Below, one piece after another: positions 32,304 to 44,010 of a stretch of DNA of 64,000 bases. A program made the translations under genes and the position numbers. The stretch's first letter is position 1; every line of letters begins with the position of its first letter. The notes beneath the pieces were generated by a model. That model was not told the DNA's origin, searched no databases, and was given only the letters and a program-made list of their open reading frames with translations. This stretch comes from Euglena gracilis (taxonomy: Eukaryota; Euglenida; Euglenophyceae; Euglenales): NCBI GenBank assembly GCA_039621445.1, contig CP154955.1, positions 24,452,064-24,516,063 of the forward strand. Direction: 5' to 3'.

Positions 32304-33717
32304 TCCAAAAAAAGAAGGGGAAAAGACCAAGGAAAGACTAATTTCAGATTGTCGACAGTTAAATCACTATTTCACCCCCCAGAAGTTCAGACTGGAACAC
32401 ATGGGAAACATTTTCCCATACCTAAGAAAAGGATGGTTCTGTGGAAAAATAGATCTGAAAGATGCTTATTTTCACCTAAAACTGCACAGCAGCCTGGAAA
32501 AACATGTCTGCATGCAAGTGGGGGGGGAAACTTGGCAGTTTCAAGCTGCATGTTTTGGCATCAGCAGCCTGCCACAAAAGTTTATGACTCTCATGAGAGT
32601 CTGGGAAAGGAAGTGGAGAAAGGAGGGAAAGGTAGTTTTCATCTACCTAGACGACATTTTGCTGTTAGCCCCCAGCAAAAAGACTGCAGCCCAACATTTG
32701 GCAGAAATAAAGCAGGACCTTTTATTGGCAGGTTTCAGATTAAACCTCCCCAAATCCTGTCTGGAACCCACACAGGAGATAAAACATTTGGGCCAGTGGG
32801 TCAATTTGAAAAAGGGCCAGCTGGAAATCCCACAGGAAAAACTAAAATCCTTAAGAAAGGAGCTGGGAAAAGTGCTCACAGCACAAAAAATGAGCTGCAG
32901 AAAAATTAGCTCTATTGGGGGGCAGGTCAGAAGCTATTTAGTCTCCATGCCATTTCTCAGAATTCTGACAGATCAACTTTGCAAAATGGTGGATTTGCAC
33001 ACAAAGTGGGGTTGGGACCACACCCTAACCATTCCCCAGGGGGTCAAAGATCAAATTGTGGAGTTAAAAGCGTTTTTGCAGCCAGGTGTGGGCAGAGCCT
33101 TTCAATCCCAGGCCTCTCAGGATCTGTTTTCAGACAGCAGCACCTGGCAGTGGGGGGGGCTGGACAAAAACTCAGGCCAAAAAGTGCAGGATTTTTGGAG
33201 GGACCTGCACATCCTTCACATCAACCAAAAAGAATTGATGTCAGCAGTGGAGACAGTAAAAAGTCTGGCAAAACCAAAACAAACCATAATGCTTCATGTG
33301 GACAGCCAAGTGGCTGTAAGTTATCTAACAAAATGGGGAGGCAAAAAGCCCTACCTAAATTCCATTTTAAAACCCCTGCTGTATCATTGCCAAGAAAAGC
33401 AAATCAATTTGCAGGTGGTTTGGGTTCCCACAAAAGAGCAATTGGCAGACTCCCTGACCAGGGAGCAAAAGGACCCAGGGGATTATACCCTAAACCTACA
33501 TATCTTTCACCAAATTCTGAAATTTTTCAGACAGGACATCACCCCAGAGGTGGACATGTTTTACACACCCAGCAACAAAAAATTCCCCAAGTTTGTTTGT
33601 CGATACCCCCACCAAGGGGCTTTGCTGGTGGATGCCTTGAAAGCAGATTTGAGGGGCCTCCCCCCAGTTTATGCAAACCCCCCTGGAGCATCATTCCCCA
33701 ATGGGTTCAGAGATTAA
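32304..33717 (+). CDS. DIRS reverse transcriptase / RNase H
   Basis: An RNA-dependent DNA polymerase that copies the element's RNA. Visible RT motifs: RLISDCRQLN; IDLKDAYFHLKL (first catalytic Asp); CFGISSLPQKF; the active site IYLDDILLL (YLDD at 32644-32655); LNLPKS; and HLGQWV. An RNase H domain follows (about 33120-33470): LFSDSSTWQWGG, a catalytic Glu in NQKELMSAVE, HVDSQVAVSYL, and WVPTKEQLADSLTR. Then comes a DIRS-type DMFYTPSNKKFPKFVC segment. The frame ends at TAA in 33715-33717, and the recombinase frame overlaps just before. All catalytic residues look intact. Confidence 0.88.
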
Positions 33718-34830
33718 TGGTAAACCCAGACCTGACTTGTCTGTTGATCGTACCCCACTGGGCTTCAACATCATGGTGGCGCCAATTAATGGCAATCAGA
33801 AAGCCAGGCAGCAAAGTTTTGTTGGTACCACCCCCAATGGGGTCTATTCACCAACTGCTGGGGGGAGGAGATGCCCCCCCCAAGGTGGAAATTGGCCTGC
33901 TTGATTGTGTCAGGCAAATATTACAATCCCAGGAAGTTTCGATGTCCAGTATCGACACTTACATAAAAAATCTGGGAAATGTCAAGAGATATGATTCAGC
34001 CTTCAGGACATTGGTGGGCCAATTGTTGCACAAAGGGGTGCCCCTGCAGGACTGCACAGTCCACAAGATGGCCGAGGCCATCCTTGATTTGGCTGTTCAC
34101 AGCCTCAACACTGCACGAAATGCATATGCAGCAGTTTTATTACTCCCAGGGTTTGGGTCATTGAGGTTTTCCCCTCTTTTGTCTCCATTGAAAAGGAAAT
34201 GGAATTCCAATGTCTGCAAGTATGCCCATTTCTGGGACCCCACTGATTTTCTAAACAACATCATCAGACAATCAAGACCCCTCTCAGAACTCTCTGTGAA
34301 AGAGCTCAGAAACAGACTCATCATTTGTTGGAGGCTTTTGGCCCTCCACAGGGGGGTTGATTTAGCCAGGACACAGCGAAAAATCAGTTTCGTGGGAGAA
34401 AAAATTTTCATTTTATTGCAAAGAAAAGGGTGGCAATTCCCAAGATGGGAGGAAGTTTTGAATTTACCACACACCCCCCTCATCAGCCCCTGGCAACTAT
34501 TGAAAGAGTATGTGGAAAGGACAGCCCACATGGTTGGGCACAAAAATAATTTGTTATGGTCTTTGGATGGTAAACGACCTTTGACATCAGAAAGAGTGAA
34601 TTCCCTTACCAAAGAAATTCTGCAAGAGGGGGGGGGTGGACACCACCCACTGGAAACCCCACAGCACCAGAGGGGCTGGGGTTTTATGGTGGAAAAATGC
34701 TGGTTTACAAGTGGAAGAAGTCCAGCAGCTGGGTCAGTGGAAAAATTTTGGGGCCTTCCAAGCTCATTATTTGCGACTTGGTGTCGTAACAAAAATTCAA
34801 AATATTATGGCCCAAAGGGGGGTGCACAGT
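33700..34830 (+). pseudogene. DIRS tyrosine recombinase (frameshifted)
   Basis: Tyrosine recombinases of this class integrate the circular double-stranded DNA, replacing the integrase of LTR elements. The first frame (to about 34630) has LTCLLIVPHWASTSWW, a core-binding-like SSIDTYIKNLGNVKRY, ARNAYAAVLLLPGFGSLRF and LRNRLIICWRLLALHRGVDL (the region of the first catalytic Arg). After a G7 run at about 34630 the frame shifts by one. The second part holds the catalytic box HSTRGAGV (H-x-x-R, His codon at 34660) and the nucleophile region FQAHYLRLG (Tyr codon at 34768). The catalytic set seems present apart from the frameshift. A basic Pro-rich extension follows into the terminal repeats. Confidence 0.8.
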
Positions 34831-35157
34831 ACCTCACCATCTCGCAGTGCGGAGCCCGAATGGTGTCGGACTCCCACGACAGAGGAAGGGGGAGGAAGGG
34901 ACCAAGAGGGCGAAGCACAAGAAGATGTTGAGCCCAACCCCCCCACCCAAAAAATCAGCATAAAAAGAAAAACATCCCAACCAGAAAGGGGACCCCCGAC
35001 CAAGCAGCCCCAACCACCCACCCGCAAAAACACCAGAAAGAGACCACCATCCCCATCGAGGGGGGGGGCCCCCAGCAAGCAACCATGCGTGAGGGGGGGG
35101 GGGGGGCGGGGCCACGACGGTTCCACTTCGCCAAGGTGTCGGACGAGGCCTCATCAT

Positions 35158-35257
35158 CGCCAACTCCGGCAACAAAGGTGCAGTAAGAAGCACCCCCCGC
35201 GCACGCACAAACACACCAGAACAGAACAGCCGGCAAGGAAAGCAGGACCTCACCATC
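35158..35257 (-). repeat. right inverted terminal repeat of DIRS element
   Basis: Reverse complement of 30715-30814. Flanked by the 58-nt inverted arms 34869-34927 and 35254-35312 that contain GGGCGAAGCACAAGAAG. Confidence 0.85.
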
Positions 35258-36344
35258 TTCTTGTGCTTCGCCCTCTTGGTCCCTTCCTCCCCCTTCCTCT
35301 GTCGTGGGAGTCCGAATCCATAATTGGTGAAGATTGCAATCAATCCAACCACCAATACAAAAACAACCAACTACCAAAACAATCTCGTGCTCCCTCGAGG
35401 AAAGCCGACCAGGGAGGAAGGGACACCGAGGGCGAAGCACAAAGACATTGTGAGGCCATGCCTTGCTCGCGGGCGGTTTGTTGTGATTGTTTGGTGCGCT
35501 GGGTTAGGTGGTCCCGCTTCGTGCTGCCTCGCCGGCGTTGGCAGCATTGTCTCCGACGTGGCGACCATGGCGCTGTTTCTTTGCCTGGGGGGGTCCCGCC
35601 CTACCTCCCCCGGCCTGGCCCCCATCTTCTGATCGAGGGCGTTTGAAGACAAATTTTCCTATATGGGTGGGGGGTCGGGATCACAATGTCTAGTGCTTCG
35701 CCCTCGGTGTCCTTTCCTCCCTGGTCGGCTTACCTCGAGGGAGTACGAGACACCTCGGGCTCCGCACTTTGCCATTGTGAGGCCAGATTGTGCACTGAAA
35801 AAGGGGGGCCAGGGCATCCTCCAAAGCACCTTGGGCACCCAGTCTTTGATAATGGGCTGCGAAAGCTTCCACCCCCTTCCACTGACCAATTTCACAAACT
35901 TCTTGGGCAGAAAGGCCCAATTTTTTGAGTAAACCAACTCCTGCCCCTCCGGTGGAGTGGGGTCCCCAAACCGGGGGGGTACCCCATGCTGGGCCAAAAA
36001 GTTTTTGGGTTACAGAAGCATTGGTATCTGCCTTAATGGCTTTATAGGGGGATTTTAACGTAACTAAAAGGGGGCCCCCAGGTTTCACAAAGAAACGTGT
36101 TGCTGCCAAATAAGACATCATCAAATGAAAGGGACTGATTTGGGGGCACTGGGTAATGGATACAACTCTCTCCCACGTATGGAGTTTTTGCCCTTTACGT
36201 TTAATTTTGATGTAGGGTGCCCCCCCCCCAACACACTGATGGTTCTTTGGACCTGTGCCAAAGCAGATGATCTGTATAAACAGAGGAGGCGTGAACAGAA
36301 AATGAGTTGTGTACGCAATGTACACATATCAGAGGGCAGCGGGG

Positions 36345-36745
36345 ACGGTAACCACCCCCTAATAAGTGCACGGGTGCACGCATTTTAAGGACGTAGTTTC
36401 GGACCCCAAGGGGTGCACACTTATTAGGTTAGCGCGCACTTTTTAGGGCAAAGCCAAAAATACTGACGTTCCTCCAACTCTCTATCAATTTTGTCCCAAT
36501 TTTGTGATTTCAAGCTATGAGTCAAGTGATTATGTGTCAAATGTGTCAAATTTGCGCCTTGAGGATAGAAATATTTGGTCTGAGAAGGACATTTCTGAGA
36601 ATTGTGTGTGCTTTCTGACCGGAGTCATGACAGTGATTTCTCCTTTGGGGGGGTGCGCACTTTTTAGGGAGGTGGTTTCTGACTCTTGGGGGGTGCGCAC
36701 TTATTAGGGCACTGCGCACAATTAGGGCACTGCGCACTTATCAAG
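36345..36745. mobile_element. inserted repeat with CCCTAATAAGTGC ends
   Basis: This interrupts the recombinase reading of the reverse DIRS copy between a PILLGLVNP-like and an LICVHCVHN-like segment. The ends are roughly inverted (CCCCTAATAAGTGC; GCACTTATCAAGGG), and the motif GTGCGCACTT(A/T)TTAGGG repeats inside. Flanks GGTAACCA and GGTTTACCA are similar but not identical, so the target duplication is unproven. Confidence 0.5.
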
Positions 36746-37209
36746 GGCGGGGTTTACCAGCCCCAGGAGGATTGGTAGGTGATCCCAGAATGCACCATAT
36801 TTTTCCAGGTTTTGGTTCCAAAGCCTTTTATAAGGTGCCAACATGGCGTGGAACCTTAGGCCACTAAAGCCAGGAATCAAAAGCATAGCACTGTATGCAT
36901 TGCGTGCCTGGGCCTTTGAAAATTGAAACAGCTGAATTAAAGCGTCAACCACTTGGTCAGAGGTGGCTTCAGGGGGGGGAACCCATTTTGTCCAAAATCA
37001 CCCATAAAAGCGTAAAAGCGCTTTGATAACGCTCTAAGCTGGGTTTCTTCCCAGGAAATCGTTAATGGTTGTATTTTGTATCTGTTTCCCTCCATAATTT
37101 GCCTGAGCAAATCATGCAAAGCAGGGGCCACCTGGGGGGTGGCATTTTTCCCCCCTGCAATTCGTTAACATATCCATGTAGGGGGTGATTTTGAGGCAGG
37201 GGGTCACTG

Positions 37210-38006
37210 AGTGGCAGACGGTAGACTGGGGGGGGGGGTCCTGGGTTGTCGGCCGACTAGTCGGCCGACCACCCAACTGGTTGGCCGACTAGTCGGCCGA
37301 CTAGTCGGTAGGTAGTCGGTACATTAGAGTGGGTGGTCGGCCGACTAATCGGCCGACCACCCACTCTAATGTAGTTACGGGCCAGTCTCGCCGACTTTTA
37401 AGCCCCCCCTGAGAAAATTTTTTTGTCCAAATCACCCCAAAACCAGTCAAAACTCACCCAAATGGCTCCAGAACCCCCCAATCGGGGGTGAATATGCAAA
37501 AAACTGGGTCCAAAATGTCCATTTTGGGCCACTTTTGGGAAAAGAACACTTCTCCCCGTTGGATTTTCAATATATAAGTCAAAATTTGCACAAAAAGGAC
37601 TTAGCCCTCCAAGTATATTGCCAACATAGAAGGGATTTTGCCATTTGAGGGGGGGCGGAGCCCCCCCCGCCTATGCCAAAGTGAGCCACAAAAACGACTT
37701 AGCCCCCGAGTATGTTGCCAACACAGAAGGGATCTTGTTATCTGGGCTCGGGTGGGGGTGGAGGGGGGAGTTTTCAGCCTGTCGTGATGCAGAATGCTTG
37801 CATTTTTAAAGGTTTTCCATGTAATCCCTGTGGGTGGTCGGCCGACTAGTCGGCCGACCACCCAAGACCCCCCCCCCCTGTCTCGCCGACTAGCCTGGTC
37901 GGCAGCTAGTCGGCGAGACAAGGGGGGGGGGGAGGGGTCCTGGGTGGTCTGCCGACTAGTCGGCCGACCACCCAGGACCCCCCCCCCAGTCTACCGCCTA
38001 GGACCG
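37210..38006. mobile_element. hAT-like element, family G copy 2
   Basis: The ends contain CAGACGGTAGACTGGGG and its complement CCCCAGTCTACCGCCTAG. Flanks GGTCACTG and GGTCCCTG match at 7 of 8, and this octamer is present once at the homologous place in the DIRS fragment at 43250, which confirms the insertion. Arms are rich in the palindrome TCGGCCGACTAGTCGGCCGA. The interior matches 8690-9060 in reverse. Confidence 0.82.
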
Positions 38007-39996
38007 GGTCCCTGGAACTTTCATCTTTATTAACTGGGGCCACCATGTTGCTGAATCCCAGTAAGAGGTGACAATCAAAACTTTGGCCTGTGGAAACATT
38101 CTTAATCTGGGGAGAAATTTTCGGATTACAGACCAGGGGGGGTTTGCATAAAGATCCCCCATGTTATCCAGTGGACATTGTAATGCATCTACTGCTGTGG
38201 CTCCCTAATGGGGCCACCTGGCCACAAATTGTGGCAGGTTTTTGTTGCCGGGGGATGCAAAAAAGGTCTTTTTTTAAGCTGATGTAATTTTTGAACTGCT
38301 GCCTCAGCCATAGAAAAAGTTGGGGGTCCAGGGAATAATCCCCCCTGTCAATTTCCCACCTGCTTATGGGGTCTGCCAGGCATTCCTTTGAGGGGACCCA
38401 CTTTACTTGCAGGTTTATGTTGTGCACCATGCAACATTTGAAGAAAGGTCTTAGCATGGAATTGAAAGGATCTTTTCTGCCCCCTCTTTGTAAAGTAGTA
38501 GCAAATTACGTGATTGTCCACGGATAGGGACACAGTTTACCCTGGCTGGCTGACGTTTTGAACTGTGCTTATTGCTGCAATTAATTCTTTGACATTTATG
38601 TGCAAAATGCACTTTTCCCTCCAAAATTCTTGCAAAATTTTGCCTGTTTGAATGTCCAGCCCCCCCAGGCATGGGTACTGCTGTCTGAGTGCAACTCCCT
38701 GGTTGCACTTTGGGGAAAGGGTCTGCCCCCCCCAGGTGTCCAGCAGAATTTTTATTTCTCTTAATTGGTCCTTTATTCTTTTGGAAATGGGGTGTTTTGA
38801 GTCCCAGGGGGCTGCAAATTTTCCATCAGAAAATTTGCCAGGGCATCCGTAAAGGCCCTTAGAAATGGCAGGGCCATTAGATTGCATCTGATTTGGCCGA
38901 AATGGCAGCCAGTTGCCTTTTTGACATGTAATCTTTTTTCACCATTTTTTGCAGCTCCTTTTTTACTGTTCTTATTTTCTGGGGTGGCATCTGTAACTTT
39001 CCCTCTTGGAAGTTTAGTTGAAATCCAAGATGATTAACGATTTGGGTGGGCAGCAGGGTGGACTTTTTTACATTGATTTTGAAACCTTATTTGATTAAAT
39101 CTGACCACTGTGTTCAGGTGATTTTTTAAGATGTTTTGTGTTGGGGGCACCAGTAAAATGTCGTCCACGTAAATAAAAACCTGAATGCCACTTTTCGTCC
39201 ACAGCTTTTCGAATGTCTTCATTACTGACATTAAAATTTGTGGCATTACATTCAGGCTAAAAACTGCCTGCCTGGAATTCCCAGGTTTGCCCCCCCCCAC
39301 CTGATGTCTCAGCAAGGGGCTTAGGGCCTGGCTCATTGGGATGTGGAAGTAAGCATCCTTTAGGTATATTTATGCTGCCCAGTGGCCTTTTTCCAACACT
39401 GAAAAAATGTGCCGGATGTGATCCAGCTTAAAAGGTTTCACTTGGAACCTTTGATTTTTTTCCCTGCAGTCGCTTATTAATCTCCATTTTTTTTGCCCCA
39501 CCTCTGGTTTTGAAATCAGAAACTAGGGGATCAGGTGCTGGGTGGTTGAATCCCTCACCCTCTTTACGGATCCAGGTTTTTTGTAATCCAGCAGTATTTT
39601 TTCTGCTTGGGGTAGGGTCAAATTTGCTGTGTTTTTTAGGGAGGGTGGACCATTTTGGTGGGCTGACCCAGGGGGATTGAATGTCATCACTGATGAGTTG
39701 AAATGTTGTTGTGGGGGCGTTTTTTGTCCACCATTTCAAGCTTTTTTGCAACCTTTGATGGAGGTGGGTGTCTGCCCATGCTTCCTCCATGTAATTTATT
39801 TCCTGGATGAGATGGTTTTGGGAGGGCTGGGTTGGGGATGTTGGATATTTTTGGCTTTTTTGCAACCTTTGATGGAGGGATGTCTCCCTTTATTTCTCAT
39901 TTGAATTTATCTTCTGGATAAGATGATTTTTGGGGGGCTGGGCTGGTGGTGTTGGACATTTACCATAGGGGGGCCTCCATGGGTCCCCCCCCCCCG

Positions 39997-40285
39997 TGTG
40001 AGCGCGGGCCAGATTTGAGATTTATTTTGGTAAGAGATGCCAGCAGAAATTAGGCATTGCCTCACAGAGATTTTTGGAGAATTACATTATTCACATGCAA
40101 GCTGGCAAACAGTGTACAAGTTTGCGTGGGACTCTGAACTGGATTCCAAGTATCAAGTCTTGTCTTCTGGGGTGCTGTGTGGGGAAGTTTGGGAAGAAGA
40201 CCCCTGAAGACTGAAAAGTTGGTTTTGGCCAGAAGTCTGATGTGGTGAAATTATCTGGACACACTGGACCAACCCCCAACTGGCA
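39997..40285 (+). repeat. 5' LTR of a small LTR retroelement
   Basis: 289 bp, starting TGTGAGCGCGGGCC and ending CCAACTGGCA (TG...CA). It is nearly identical to 41400-41688. Preceded by CCCG. Confidence 0.9.
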
Positions 40286-41276
40286 CAAACTTGTATGAGA
40301 TTTGCAGTGCAGAAAAGCCCCGTACAAACGTACCTGTGGAGCCGGGAGACACTCAGAAGTGAAATGTCATGGAAGTGGCGGGCCAGCTCAGCAGCAGAAG
40401 GGGGACAAGGCAGAGGAAGGCACCAGTTGGCACACAGTGAGATGCTGTGTTGGGCCACCATGATCAACTCTCCAGATCAAGCTAGCAGCAGGTGATCCTG
40501 GAGTTGGTGCTGCTGTGGATCTTGGTTGGAGCCTGGGCTGAAGGACAGACGAATGTCAATCACAGCCCGCCATCATCATCAATAATCTCAATCTCCAAAA
40601 TGTCTGTCAAGATGTCATTTCAGGGTCAAGTTCAAGTCAAGATGTCAAGTTCAATTTCAAGATCCCAAGGAATCTGTGGTGGAAGAAAGTTGTCATTTCA
40701 AGATTTCAATTTCCCAAGGTCAATCGGTGAAGGAGTTCTGTCATCATTTCCAAGATTCCACGTTCCCAAGGTCAATCTGTGGAGGATCCAAGGTGTGATG
40801 TCCAAGATTTCAAGTTCTCAAGTTCAAGATGTCAAGTTTCAACGTCATTGGTCAAGTTCCCCCTGGAGATTTCGGCGCGAGGAGCCTGACCTCGTAAAAA
40901 AACAGTGATCAGGGTTGTGCAACAGCCCTACAAATGCACATCTGGTGATCATCTTCAAGTTCGTCAACCTGTTGCTGCTGTGATGGCTGTGGTGTGTGCC
41001 GCCTCCCCGTTCGGTGCTGGGCCGCTTCAAGGGGGCTCTGCTCCGGTTTGGCTCGGCGGGGGTCGCCGAAGCCCCGGCTGGACCCCATGGGGGGTCATGT
41101 TGTACGGGGTAGGTCGTACGACATGGCTCTCTAAGGTGGAAAGGCTGGGGTGGAGGTAGACGGGCCCCACATGGTATTTATCTGTGGATTTGGACATGAT
41201 TACGATTATCTGTGGATGCGAAGATTTTACAATTTAAATGCGAGAACCGCCATTCGTCACTTTTCCATGTCGCTGC

Positions 41277-41277
<1 letters not shown>

Positions 41278-41321
<44 letters not shown>
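41278..41321. repeat. (GT)n microsatellite
   Basis: About 22 GT repeats inside the internal region of the LTR element. Confidence 0.95.
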
Positions 41322-41322
<1 letters not shown>

Positions 41323-41399
41323 GAATTTTTATCTCCGGCCCGCTCATTTTTTACTTCCGTTTTGGACAATTGCCTGGCAATTGTTTTTGGGAAGGGGGG

Positions 41400-41688
41400 T
41401 GTGAGCGCGGGCCAGATTTGAGATTTATTTTGGTAAGAGATGCCAGCAGAAATTAGGCATTGCCTCACAGAGATTTTTGGAGAATTACATTTTTCACAGG
41501 CAAGCTGGCAAACAGTGTACAAGTTTGCGTGGGACTCTGAACTGGATTCCAAGTATCAAGTCTTGTCTTCTGGGGTGCTGTGTGGGGAAGTTTGGGAAGA
41601 AGACCCCTGAAGACGGAAAAGTTGGTTTTGGCCAGAAGTCTGATGTGGTGAAATTATCTGGACACACTGGACCAACCCCCAACTGGCA
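41400..41688 (+). repeat. 3' LTR of the small LTR retroelement
   Basis: Same length and ends as 39997-40285; followed by CCCG. Confidence 0.9.
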
Positions 41689-42079
41689 CCCGGATTGAAT
41701 GTTTGGGAATTGTGAAATAATTGTTGGAGGGGTTCTTGCCCCTCCATCCAAAAGGGCCACTGTGGGTCCCTTTTCCTCCTGAGGCTGGGTCATTGAAAGG
41801 GCCACTGTGGGTCCCCTTCCCCCCCTATCACTATCACTACCAACTGCCCCAACCACACTTGGACATTCCTACCCTAACGTTGCACATTTTTTTTGTAAAT
41901 TTCTCTTACCTGTTTCTGCACAGGCTGGCCTTGGTGATTTGGTGCACAATGTGTTTTATGCTTGTGGATTGGAAGTAAAAAGAGCCACAAAGTGGACTTT
42001 GGAAAAAGAAGGTCAACGGAAAGGAGAGGACAAAAACACTATCCTAAGCAACCTGAGTCCAAGAAGAAGGACTGAAAGC

Positions 42080-44010
42080 TTTACATTTACATGGAAGAAA
42101 TTTTACTGGTGGCCACCACCCAAAACATTTTTCAAAGTCATCTGAACGCAGTCGTCAAAGATTTACTGAATTCAGGGTTCAAAATTGATGTGAAAAAGTC
42201 CCTCCTGCAACCCACACAAGTTGTAACCCATCTGGGTTTTCAACTAAACTTCCAGGATGGAAAGTCACAGGTGCCCCCACAGAAAGTCAAAGGCATAAAA
42301 AAGGAACTGGGAAAAATTGTGAATAATAGATTCATGTCAAAAAGGCAGTTGGCTGCCATTTTGGGTCAAATCAGATGCAACCTAATGCCCCTGCCCCTTT
42401 TAAGGGCTTTTACGGACACCCTGACAATTTTTTTGGTGGAAAACAGCCCCCTGGGACTCAAAAAACCCCATTTCCAAGGAAATGAAGGCTCAGTTGAGGG
42501 AAAGAAAAAATCTGTTGGACCCCTTGGGGCCCTTCCCCCAAAATGCAATCAAGGAGTTACACTCAGACAGCAGCACCCATGCCTGGGGGGGGGGTGGGGC
42601 TATACATCCGCACAGGAGAACTTGTGCAGGAATTTTGGAGAAAAGACTCCACTTTACACATAAATGTAAAGGAGGTCAATGCAGCAATCAGCACTGTGAA
42701 AAGTTTGAGCAAACCTGGAGAAACAGTTTCTTTGTCCGTAGAAAACCAGCTAATTTACTATTACGTGACAAAAGGGGGGAGGCAGAAAGGACCCCTTCAA
42801 CAAAACGCTAAGACCATTTTTCAAATGGTGCGTGGAGCACCAAGTAAACCTCCAAGTCAACTGCGTGCATTCAAAAGAATGCCTGGCAGACCCCATAAGC
42901 AGATGGGAAATGGACAGGAGGATTACTCCTTAGACCCCCAACTTTTTCAATGGTTAAGACAGCAATTCCAAAACATCTTAACTTTGGAAAAAAATTTATA
43001 TTGCCTCCCCAGGCAACAAAAAACTGCCCAATTTAGTGGCCAGGTGGCCCCACTGGGAGGCCACAGCAGAAAATGCATTACAACAATGTCCACTGGACAA
43101 CATGGGTGATCTTTATACAAACCCCCCCCCGGTCAATAATTCAAGAATTTCTGCCCAGGTGGAAAATGTTTCCCCAGACCAAAGCTTTGATGGTCACCGA
43201 CTACTGGGATTCAGCCACCGGTTGGTCCCAAATTCATAAAAATGAAAGTTCCAGGGACCATCTGCCTGAAAACCACCCCCTACAGAGTTATGTTCACCGA
43301 TTGCAGGGGAGAACAAATGCCACCCCCCAGGTGGCCCCTGTGTTGCATAATTTGCTCGGACAAATCTTGGAGGGGAAACAAACTAAAGTTAAAACCATTG
43401 ACGATTTCCTGGCGAGAAATCCCAGTTTAAAACGTTATCAGAGTGCTTTTGCACTTCTGTGGGTAACTTTGAAGCAAATGGGGGTGCCCCCCCCGCTGAA
43501 GCCACCACAGACCAAGTGGCTGGCGCTTTAATACAATTATTCAACTTTCCTAGGCCCAAGCCCGTAACGCATACAGTGCTATGCTTTTGATTCCTGGGTT
43601 TGGTGGGCTAAGATTCCACACCCTGCTGACCCCTTAAAAGGGGCTTTGGAACCGAAGTCTGGAGAAGATTGGGGCATTTTGGGATTCCCTCCAAATCCTC
43701 CTGGGGTTGGCCAAGGCCCCCATGCCCAATGATATTTGTACATTGCGCACACAGCTTATTTTTTTCTCACGAATCAACTGTTTATGTTCGGTCCTCTGAC
43801 TTGGCACAAGTCAAACGAACCACCAGTGTGTTGGGTAGGGCACCCGACATCAAAATTCAGCGTAAAGGGCAAAAATTCCACAAGTAGGAAAGGGCTGTGC
43901 CCATACCCCAGTGTCCGCAAATAAGCCCGTTTCATTTAATGATGTGTTATGTGGCTGCCACACGTTCATTCGTCGGACCTGGGGGCCCCCTTCTCATTTC
44001 ATTTGACTGA
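42080..44010 (+). pseudogene. DIRS fragment (RT palm to recombinase), forward
   Basis: It begins abruptly at the RT active-site strand, where the catalytic YVDD is YMEE (42088-42099). Then come QVVTHLGFQLNF, RQLAAILGQIRCNL, the RNase H segment (42543-43109, with a KECLADPIS-like piece at about 42880) and recombinase N-terminal pieces (43380-43530; PRPNARNAYSAMLLIPGFGG-like at 43550-43610). It ends at about 44010 with YVAATRSFVGPGGPLL and lacks the HxxR/Tyr part. Frames change several times. It shares many residues with the reverse copy at 35388-39870, so both belong to one subfamily distinct from 30612-35340. Confidence 0.82.

Larger units (their letters stand above)
30612..35340 (+). mobile_element. 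DIRS-type tyrosine-recombinase retroelement, near-complete
   Basis: It contains, in order, a Gag-like repetitive region, reverse transcriptase, RNase H and a tyrosine recombinase, with no integrase or LTRs: the DIRS order layout. Its ends are inverted. 30715-30814 is the reverse complement, with few mismatches, of 35158-35257. A further stretch (about 34831-34861) is the complement of 30690-30722, as expected for the internal complementary region that DIRS elements use to form a circular intermediate. Two arms 34869-34927 and 35254-35312 also pair. Boundaries are approximate. At least two frame disruptions (about 32300 and 34630) suggest it is inactive unless frameshifting occurs. Confidence 0.85.
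35388..39870 (-). pseudogene. decayed DIRS element, reverse orientation
   Basis: Read on the - strand: RT start (39865-39428), RT core with FIYVDDILLV (about 39165), RNase H with VKWVPSKECLADPISR (38164-38457), recombinase core-binding part (37131-36722: QARNAYSAMLLIPGF, RLWNQNLEKYGAFWD), then the catalytic part (36325-35690) with GLSAQEVCEIGQWK and FAAHYQRLG. The reading is broken by many stops and frameshifts. In the recombinase box the sequence is HSTGGAG instead of HSTRGAG, so the second catalytic Arg is lost. Two insertions split it: about 36345-36745 and the family G element 37210-38006. Its end carries an inverted pair (35390-35460 and 35693-35753) like that of the intact element. Confidence 0.85.
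39997..41688 (+). mobile_element. small non-autonomous LTR retroelement (TRIM-like)
   Basis: Two 289-bp direct repeats with TG...CA ends flank 1114 bp. The 4-bp sequence CCCG precedes the first and follows the second, a target duplication. A polypurine tract GGGAAGGGGGG (41389-41399) abuts the second LTR, as needed for plus-strand priming. The internal region has AAGATGTCAAGTTCAAG repeats (40600-40860) and a (TG)n tract (41278-41321), but no Gag or Pol reading. A primer-binding site is not obvious. The LTR divergence is only a handful of bases, so insertion is fairly recent. Confidence 0.87.
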
